Shown here: positions 1 through 6,200 of the stretch, piece by piece
Position numbering within the stretch: position 1 is the stretch's first letter
How the letters are laid out: the number at the start of each line of letters is the position of its first letter
Assembly (NCBI GenBank): GCA_021782675.1
Contig: JAJXUS010000081.1
Location: forward strand, 1 to 7,959
DNA length: 7,959 nucleotides
Reading direction: 5' to 3'
Origin: Acidobacteriota bacterium
GTDB lineage: Bacteria; Acidobacteriota; Terriglobia; Terriglobales; Acidobacteriaceae
Program-made: the position numbers and the translations under genes
The notes under the pieces: model-generated
Told to the model about the DNA's origin: nothing
Database searches by the model: none
Seen by the model: the letters and a program-made list of their open reading frames with translations, nothing else

Positions 1-539
1 GAATTGCGCTCACCGGGGTACTGAATGGGCGTGGTGGCGTGCGAGAGACGAACCGCCTCACGCGCATAAAACTCCAGAAAGTCGATGGCCTCTGCGGTCT
101 CAACGTCCGCCTCGGGCCAGTTCTTGCCCACCTCATACGTGAGCCACGCGCAAAACTCCAGCCGGCGCTTCCGCAACAGCTCTGCCGTGTTCAGCAGCAG
201 CGAGACGCGCTCCTCGACCGGAGCAATCCGCCAGCTTTCATACGCGGCGAGGGCCGCCTGCATCGCCTGTTCCGCGTGCTCGGCGCCGGCCTTTTGATGC
301 ACGCCGACAACCTGCGCCGGCCGCGCCGGATTCAGGGAGCGAATCTTCTCCGCAGTCCGGATGCGCCGTCCGCCGATAACCAGGTCGTACTCCTGACCAA
401 GCTGGTCCGCCACGCGGGACAGGGCCTCGCGCATCTGCCGGACGTTTTCTTCCCGGGAAAAATCGACAAAAGGTTCGTTACGGAACTCGCCCGAGGGGGC
501 GCTATGACGGATAACTGTTGAGATTTCTGCGGTTGCCAT
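1..539 (-). CDS. pruA: L-glutamate gamma-semialdehyde dehydrogenase (P5C dehydrogenase), N-terminal part, cut by window edge
   Basis: NAD-dependent aldehyde dehydrogenase that oxidises L-glutamate-5-semialdehyde (from pyrroline-5-carboxylate) to glutamate, the second step of proline catabolism in the cytosol. The frame is open from the ATG at 539-537 to the left edge, giving 179 codons. The translation starts MATAEISTVIRHS and has the N-terminal aldehyde-dehydrogenase pattern of the RocA/PutA-C branch: an early NEPFVDF segment, YDLVIGGRRIRT around residues 58-69, SLNPARPAQVVG, and EAIDFLEFYAREAVRL near residue 155, which is characteristic of P5C dehydrogenases. The catalytic Glu and Cys lie beyond the window. 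The start is the first possible one, because an in-frame TAG lies three codons upstream. It begins 6 bp after the preceding barrel gene and is probably translationally coupled to it. Family assignment is recognition from memory; the general aldehyde dehydrogenase call is very secure, the P5C subtype slightly less so. Confidence 0.88.
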   Translation of the reverse strand, partial: MATAEISTVIRHSAPSGEFRNEPFVDFSREENVRQMREALSRVADQLGQEYDLVIGGRRIRTAEKIRSLNPARPAQVVGVHQKAGAEHAEQAMQAALAAYESWRIAPVEERVSLLLNTAELLRKRRLEFCAWLTYEVGKNWPEADVETAEAIDFLEFYAREAVRLSHATTPIQYPGERN

Positions 540-548
540 ACCTCCCTA
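537..548 (-). promoter_or_regulatory. Stop/Shine-Dalgarno/start junction between barrel gene and pruA
   Basis: On the minus strand this reads TAGGGAGGTATG. The TAG stop of the barrel gene is followed directly by GGAGG and, one base later, the ATG of pruA. The Shine-Dalgarno to start spacing is far shorter than the usual 5-9 bases, so reinitiation by a terminating ribosome is a better fit than independent initiation. No other ATG, GTG or TTG lies at a normal distance from GGAGG. The stop and the start are in the same reading frame. Confidence 0.65.
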
Positions 549-2228
549 GTGTAAAGCAGTGGCCGCGTTCGTGAAGTGGAACGGCCACCCGGTGACGGCG
601 GTGTAAATGGTGTTGGCGCCCGAGCGGAAATCGCGCCCGTAGCCGATCACATACGTAAAGCTGCCCAGCGCTCCCACGCTGGCCTGCACTCCGCCGTCTG
701 TCAGCCATCCAGCTGAACCAAAGTAGCCGTCGGCGCGCGACAACTGCCCCATATCGAGGAACGGGCCCGCCCGCAGAGTGGCGAATGGATTACGAAACAA
801 GCTGCGATCGAAGTCCGTGTTCGAGAGGATAAAGTTCGCGCCCAGGGGAGCATTGCCCTTGCGGCCGCCAATCAAACCGTAGTGGCCGCGCATCCACAGC
901 GGGTTGTCGCGGTCAAACCCCAGCATGTACAGGTCATCGAGCGGGACATTTCCGGCTGTACCCCCGCCGCGCAGCGTGCTTTGCAGTTCGTAGGTCTCGC
1001 CGCTGGCCTGTGGCAGCCAGTCCGCGTAAAGCGTGCCCTGCGCCTGCGCGTAGCGCCCAAGCGGCGCGCTGTAGAAGCTGCCAAGCTGCCCCACGGCTGA
1101 AGCATTCAGCAGAAAGCGATGCTGCGGCGAGCGAATCAGCGCAACGTGCCCAGCCCCGCGGGCGGTGATCGCCTGCGCATTTGTAAACAGCGACGTGGCG
1201 CCAGCCGGAAGGCCTGCCTCCGAGCGATACCGCCGCCAACTGTATTCGGCGCCCGCCGACCACTGCCAGCGCCATGTCGCGATGGAGGTAAAGGCCGCTC
1301 CGGCGGTCACGCGCTCCAGATTGAAGCCGGCCGCAGCTGGCACCCCCGGCGTCACCGTGCGACCGACGTTCCAGTTCTCATTGCGTGCGTCAAAATAGGC
1401 GCGCGCACGACGCTGCGGGCCCGACGGCAGCGGGCCGGCGATCTCAGCAGCCGCGAGGCGCTTCTGGCTGTCCCAACGTACGTAAGAGCGCATATTCAGC
1501 GCCTGACGATTGACGTTAAAGAGCTGCGGATAGACGGCCTGATACGGCAGCCCGCGCAGCAGGCTGGCGAACGTCTCAAGATGCCAGGAGAACCCGCGCG
1601 GCCGCTCCAGCGGCTGGAACTTCAGCACAAAGGTTCCATCCTTCTGCGGCAGCAGATCGAAGCGCATCGCGGGAAAGAGGTTGAGGCTCTCGAGCTGTGC
1701 CCTGGTGTCGCGAAATTGCGAAAGCCGCCACTCGGTGTTCGGGGAGAAGCGAAACGCGCGGTCGAGAATGAGCGGGTCCAGACCCTGCACGCGAAACGTC
1801 GCGTCCGACAGGACCGGCTTCCCCGCCCGATTCCACGCCTGCAGGGCTGCTTCGAGATTTCCCTGCAGAAAATCGATCGTCCCCAGAAAGTCGGCGGCAT
1901 ACGTGTCGTGCGGGTTCAGCGCCAGAGCACGCCTCAGGTTACGCGTAGCGTCCGCGTACTGGTGCTGCTGATAAGCCACGCCCGCCAGCTCCTCCGGAAA
2001 GCGCGGATTGCGCGGCTCCAGCCGCTGTCCGGCGCGCAGCGCCTCGCCCGCCTGGCGCCAATGGCCCGCGCTGGCAAGCGCAAGCCCGCGATGGAGATCC
2101 TGCTGCGCGCGGGCGTGCGTGTCCGCCGCTGGCGTGGGCGCCTGCGCCATACCGCACGCGGCCAGCAGAAGGATCAGCGCGGAGATTGCGGCACGGCAAG
2201 CAGTGTCCAGTTGTCTGTGCCTTTCCAC
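546..2228 (-). CDS. Outer-membrane TPR-POTRA-Omp85-like beta-barrel protein, probable lipoprotein
   Basis: 560 residues from a GTG start. Residues 15-25 are a hydrophobic stretch ending in LLLAAC, a good lipobox with Cys25; signal peptidase I cleavage after AQA (residue 30) is the alternative. About three TPR repeats follow (roughly 40-73, 74-107, 108-137), then a segment at 143-208 with a POTRA pattern (RVQGLDP, a long helix with RAQLESLNLF, then DGTFVLKFQPLE). From about 212 to the end there are alternating, aromatic-rich strands. Two Omp85 hallmarks are visible: MRGHYGL at 446-452, matching the (V/I)RG(F/Y) loop-6 motif, and FLDMG at 490-494, matching FxDxG. Omp85 proteins insert or export proteins at the outer membrane; the cargo here is unknown. 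The start overlaps the peptidase gene by 55 bp. An ATG at 2150 would remove most of the signal peptide, so the GTG is preferred. The last strand ends near Phe550, leaving an unusual ten-residue tail. A PgaA-type polysaccharide porin is the main alternative. Confidence 0.75.
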   Translation of the reverse strand: MERHRQLDTACRAAISALILLLAACGMAQAPTPAADTHARAQQDLHRGLALASAGHWRQAGEALRAGQRLEPRNPRFPEELAGVAYQQHQYADATRNLRRALALNPHDTYAADFLGTIDFLQGNLEAALQAWNRAGKPVLSDATFRVQGLDPLILDRAFRFSPNTEWRLSQFRDTRAQLESLNLFPAMRFDLLPQKDGTFVLKFQPLERPRGFSWHLETFASLLRGLPYQAVYPQLFNVNRQALNMRSYVRWDSQKRLAAAEIAGPLPSGPQRRARAYFDARNENWNVGRTVTPGVPAAAGFNLERVTAGAAFTSIATWRWQWSAGAEYSWRRYRSEAGLPAGATSLFTNAQAITARGAGHVALIRSPQHRFLLNASAVGQLGSFYSAPLGRYAQAQGTLYADWLPQASGETYELQSTLRGGGTAGNVPLDDLYMLGFDRDNPLWMRGHYGLIGGRKGNAPLGANFILSNTDFDRSLFRNPFATLRAGPFLDMGQLSRADGYFGSAGWLTDGGVQASVGALGSFTYVIGYGRDFRSGANTIYTAVTGWPFHFTNAATALH

Positions 2229-2728
2229 TCGCGCTCAAAACCTTCACGGGAGATGCGCAGCATCTTCTGCTGTGCGGGATCGTTCAGGTAAACGTACTCC
2301 TGCGCGGGGTCCACGCCCACCACCACAACATAATGGAGCGGGCCATGTGCGCCGCTGGCCGCCAGGCCAACAATCAGAGGCCGCCCTAATCGTAGATTAT
2401 GGTCGATATCCTGCCACGTACCCGCAAAGGCGAAGGCAAGGTATCCGTGGGTAGACAGATACCGCTGCATGCGATCGGCGTAGATGCCGTGCGCTTTGGG
2501 GGAAAACAGGAGGGCCTGCACATGCTGGGGATTTGCGGCTTGCGTGACCGCCTGATGCTGCTGCCCGTCCCAGTAACGCATCAGCATGGCGATGGATGCC
2601 GAGCCGCAGCCGTCCTTTGTCTGCGCGACAAACGGCACGTCCACCCAGAATATGTGGCCCGGCGGCCGCTGCTGCGCGCAGGAAACAGACACAGCGTACA
2701 GCAGCAGCGCGCCCAGCCAACGCTTCAT
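2174..2728 (-). CDS. Secreted C39-like cysteine peptidase, PA2778 family type
   Basis: 184 residues with a signal peptide at 1-18 (MKRWLGALLLYAVSVSCA). Cys17 could be lipidated, but Ser at the -3 position makes a poor lipobox. The body is a papain-fold C39-like domain: VPFVAQTKDGCGSASIAML at 31-49 supplies the oxyanion Gln36 and nucleophile Cys41, GPLHYVVVVGVD at 129-140 supplies His132, and YLNDP at 147-151 supplies Asp150. C39 peptidases cut after small-residue (often double-Gly) leader sites. PA2778-type members are free-standing periplasmic proteins of unknown substrate, found beside a PA2779-type protein as here. PA2778-type proteins, as I recall them, continue into C-terminal TPRs; this one stops right after the peptidase domain, and TPRs occur in the next gene. 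It starts 3 bp after the PA2779-like gene with no clear Shine-Dalgarno, suggesting coupled translation. The peptidase fold and catalytic residues are seen directly; the subfamily is recalled. Confidence 0.85.
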   Translation of the reverse strand: MKRWLGALLLYAVSVSCAQQRPPGHIFWVDVPFVAQTKDGCGSASIAMLMRYWDGQQHQAVTQAANPQHVQALLFSPKAHGIYADRMQRYLSTHGYLAFAFAGTWQDIDHNLRLGRPLIVGLAASGAHGPLHYVVVVGVDPAQEYVYLNDPAQQKMLRISREGFEREWKGTDNWTLLAVPQSPR

Positions 2729-2731
2729 TGG

Positions 2732-3136
2732 CTAGTGGACGGCGACGATGATGAGGATGAGAACGGCGATGCCGACGAGAATTACCAGCAGATCGTGGTT
2801 GTCGATGTTGCCTGCCGCGAACGCTTTCTGCGCCTTGCCGGCGCGGGCTGCCAGGCTTGCCATCTCACTGTCGCTCAACTGGCTCACTGCCTTGGTCACC
2901 TGCTGCGCGTCGATATGCGCGGATTTCAGGGCCTGCCGTCCTTCCGGCGAGTTGAGCAGCCCGATCACCTTCTGCTGATTCTGCTGACGGGCCGTCGAGG
3001 CGGCGATTACGTCCTTCTGCATCGTTGCGGGCGAAACGATGTGATTTTCGGCGATCAGATGACCGGGTGCGGCAAATGCTGTCACCGCTCCCAAAACAAG
3101 CGCAAGTTGAAACCGGCGCGCAAACAGGTTCTTCAT
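2732..3136 (-). CDS. PA2779 family-like small membrane-anchored protein
   Basis: 134 residues. MKNLFARRFQLALVLGAVTA is a signal peptide with cleavage likely between residues 22 and 30. A polar helical region (about 40-108) holds an ALKSAHIDAQQVTKAVSQLSDSEMASLAAR-like stretch, in which an ordinal-like Ile-Asp-Ala turn is followed by LSDSEM, the pattern I associate with PA2779-family proteins. The segment at 114-133 (HDLLVILVGIAVLILIIVAV without the His) is a transmembrane helix running to the C-terminus with no basic tail. The protein is therefore expected to be mostly periplasmic. Function is unknown; family members sit next to PA2778-type cysteine peptidases, exactly as here, which is the best support for the name. 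Start choice is firm: GGAGGA precedes the ATG by four bases. It could be a partner, anchor or substrate of the peptidase; nothing in the sequence settles which. Confidence 0.8.
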   Translation of the reverse strand: MKNLFARRFQLALVLGAVTAFAAPGHLIAENHIVSPATMQKDVIAASTARQQNQQKVIGLLNSPEGRQALKSAHIDAQQVTKAVSQLSDSEMASLAARAGKAQKAFAAGNIDNHDLLVILVGIAVLILIIVAVH

Positions 3137-3140
3137 TGTT

Positions 3141-3146
3141 TCCTCC
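3141..3146 (-). promoter_or_regulatory. Strong Shine-Dalgarno of the PA2779-like gene
   Basis: GGAGGA on the minus strand, four bases before the ATG at 3136. It is the only well-spaced canonical ribosome site in the minus-strand cluster. This suggests that the PA2779-like gene initiates translation independently, while the genes after it rely on coupling. Confidence 0.8.
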
Positions 3147-3180
3147 GGACAAAAATGACTGCAATGGTGGCTTTGATGTC

Positions 3181-3209
3181 ACTTTATCGGCCAGCGTTAT
3201 CGGGGTCAA
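3181..3209 (-). promoter_or_regulatory. Candidate sigma70-type promoter inside the cluster, ahead of the PA2779-like gene
   Basis: On the minus strand, TTGACC (3209-3204, five of six matches to TTGACA) is separated by exactly 17 bases from TAAAGT (3186-3181, four of six matches to TATAAT). Transcription would start near 3174, giving a leader of about 38 bases before the ATG at 3136 that includes the strong GGAGGA. It sits in the 107 bp gap after the glycosyltransferase fusion. The three downstream genes could thus be expressed apart from the synthase. Consensus matching only; no experimental evidence. Confidence 0.5.
3184..3203 (-). repeat. Direct repeat CCGATAA x2 within the candidate promoter
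   Basis: Two copies of CCGATAA on the minus strand (3203-3197 and 3190-3184), 13 bases apart start to start, lying between and partly over the -35 and -10 elements of the candidate promoter. A tandem heptamer in a promoter spacer is compatible with a regulator binding site, but a chance repeat of this size is possible. Confidence 0.4.
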
Positions 3210-3243
3210 ACAGATTCGAAAGCCGGTTCGATTTCTCTTCACC

Positions 3244-6200
3244 TTACTCCCGGGTTTCCGTTGCACGCCGGGTAGCCGCCGACAGTTTGGCGGTTCGCAC
3301 CTGCCGCTCCCACGCGAAGGGTCGGCCATCGATGGCGCGCTTCAGCGTCTTCAGAAGCACCAGGGAAAACACCTGGCGATAGGTGAACCGCTGGATCCAG
3401 ATATGGAACAGCAGCCAGCCGTCGCCCCTGGTGCCAGGCAACCGCGGCTCCAGCAGAAACGCCAGGCAGGACGCCAGAAAATCCACGATGAGAAATGCCA
3501 GAAAGTAGGCGATGAGCTTCTCAAAGCTGGCCGTACTCGCGGCTTCTGGATGGAAGTGCCGGTCGACCAGGTAGTGAATCGTTCCAGCCACGAACATCAG
3601 ATCGATCAGCGGGGAGAACAGCGGCAGAATGATCTGAAAGACGATCAGGTTCGGTAAGGCAAACAGGCTCATGGCGCGGTGACGCAGGAATGCGCTGCGA
3701 TGCTTGACCACCGCCTGCAGAATGCCGAACGACCAGCGGAAGCGCTGCCGCATCAGGCCGCGCATGTTGTCCGGGGCCTCGGTGAAGGCCAGGGCGCGAT
3801 CCTCATACACAACCTTGCGACCCTGCTGCAGCAGGTTCATCGTCAGATCAGCATCTTCTGCCACGGTGTTGACGTGATAGCCGCCTCCGGCGCGGACTGC
3901 TGGCGTGCGCCAGGCGCCGATAGCCCCGGGCACCACCGTAACAACGTCGAACAGGTCGAGCGCGCGGCGGTCGAAGTTCTGGCTCGTGATGTATTCGAGC
4001 GCCTGCCACCGGGTCCACAGGTTGATGCGATTGCCCACCTTCGCGTTCCCCGCCACCGCGCCAACAGCCGGGTCCGCCATGCGCGGGATGAGTCTCTCGA
4101 TGGCGTCGGGAGCGATGACCGTATCGGCATCAATGCCGACGTAGATGTCCTCCGTGACGTGCGTCAGCCCGAAGTTCAGCGCCTCCGCCTTGCCACCATT
4201 GGGTTTGGTCAGCACCACCAGGCGGCCCGACGCCAGCGCTTCAGGCTCTGCCGCATTCGCCGCCGCCAGCGTGCCGTCCGTGGAGCCATCATCGATCACA
4301 ATCACGCGCAACGGCTTGTAGGTGGATCCCAGCACAGACCGGATGGTGCGCGCAATCACCTTTTCTTCATTGAACGCAGGAATCAGCACGGCGACATCCG
4401 GCCGGTAATGCTCCGCGCCCGGATAGAGCCTGCGCTTGCGCAGACGGTCGATCAACGCAAACAATCCGACGATGATCAGGCGGGCGGTCATCAGGACGTC
4501 CCCGACGAAGAAGACCAGAACCACCGTGTGTTGAAAGAAGGAGATGAAGAAGAAGGCAACAGCGTCGATGCGCGCCTGCCAGTGCTGGCTGGGCGGAATG
4601 GGCGGCATCACCTGCTCGCGCGTCTTGCCGATCAGCGCCGATACCGGAACCAGCTTGTAGCCGCGGGCGCGCAGTGCGTCAATCAGCACCGGCAGCGCGG
4701 CCACCGTTGCGGACCGGTCGCCACCGCCGTCATGCAGCAGGATGATGCTGCCGCGGAACTGCGGCTTGGTCTTCATCGCCTGCAGCTGGTCGAGGACGGA
4801 CTGCGTAATCTCCTGCGGCGTCTTCCGCGGATGCTCGTTCCAGTCGTCGGTGTCAATTTTGTCGCCGACGATGATGTAGCCCATCTGCTCAATGTGATCG
4901 ATCGGAGCCGCCTGGTCGTTGGTATCCGGCTCCTGATCGATGGAATACGGCGGCCGGAAGAACAGCGGCTGCACCCCGAGTTCGGCGGCAAACAGACGCT
5001 CAGTGCCGTTCAACTCCAGGTTGAGCTGCTTGATGGAAATCTGGCTGATATCCGGATGACTGAAGGTGTGATTGCCGATCTCATGGCCTTCCCGGTAGTA
5101 GCGCTTCAGCAGACCGGGATTGTCCAGCGCCTCGCTGCCGATGACCATGAAGGTGCCCAGGACATGCTTCTGCTTCAGCACATCCAGAATCTTGGGCGTC
5201 CAGGTCGGATCCGGCCCGTCGTCGAACGTCAGCGCCAGCTCATGCGGATTGTAGCCATATTGCTGCAGCGTGTAGGACTCGGGAAACGCGTGAATCTCCT
5301 GGCTGATGGCCAGGTTCGACTCCGGATCGATCTGGATGGTCCGCTGTCCGTTCTGCGGGCGGCCAATCACCTTCAGCACATCGCCGTCGCCCTCGGTGTT
5401 TACATCGGCGCCCGGAGGTATGACAGCCAGCAACTGCGCCGCGTTCGGGTCGAGCGGCCGGTCCCAAATCTTCCACAGTGTGGGATCTTCGCTCCCCAAC
5501 CGCCAAAGCGCGAAGGTCTGAATGCCCATCTCGCGCGCCGCGCGCATTTCATTGAGAGCCGTGACAGCATCCAGATACCAGACCTCATGCCGCGTGTGCG
5601 AGTCCTCATCGTCGTACGCATAGTGCATGTTGAGCGAGTCGGAATCCAGCACCGGAGAGGCTTCAGAGTCTGAGGCATCCTGCCACGCGTCCTGGACCTC
5701 CAGATCTTCCACGTCTTTCACATGGCCGGGAACCAGCTTGCGGCCGTGCCGGGTGGGCAGCGTAATTGTCCAGTCGTAGCCGTAGTTGCCGATGCTGCAG
5801 ATCAGCTTGTCCCGCGGCACCGTTTTAAGAGCTGTGCGCAGATTGCGGATAAACCAGTCCTGTCCTGCGACCGGACCGGGGCCGGTTGCCGGCTCATGCT
5901 GGTCGTAGTTCATCAGGATCATGCCGTCGGTATGCGCGGAATAGAACTTGAAATCCCAGTCGTCGTCATCGACCGGCACATTGATGTAGAGCCGCAGCTT
6001 GCGCGCGTGCATCCGGGTGGCCAGGTCGGCCACCAGCTTGTGATAACCCGGCTGTGCAACCGTAGGGATCGCTTCCAAATCGAGAGACAGCCCGTGGTAG
6101 TGCGGGTTGGCGGCCAGCAGCGCCAGCGCGTCGCTTTCAAAGCGCGCACGGGCCTGCGGGTTCATCAGCATCTGCTTGACGATGTCGGACTGAAAGTCGC

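Noticed and set aside
39..521. 160-codon plus-strand frame opposite pruA
   Set aside because: Complement of a clear aldehyde dehydrogenase coding sequence; no independent coding signal.
1119..2291. 390-codon open frame on the plus strand
   Set aside because: Antisense shadow of the TPR-barrel gene with Arg-rich, domain-free translation.
3210..3235. TCGAA/TTCGA inverted repeat (about 3216-3231) after the synthase stop as a terminator
   Set aside because: The stem is only five base pairs with no T-tract in the minus-strand direction, so a terminator cannot be supported.
3679..5673. 664-codon open frame on the plus strand
   Set aside because: It lies antisense to the CE4/GT2-encoding part of the synthase, shows no recognisable domain, and is rich in Arg, Gln and His as expected for the complement of a GC-rich gene.
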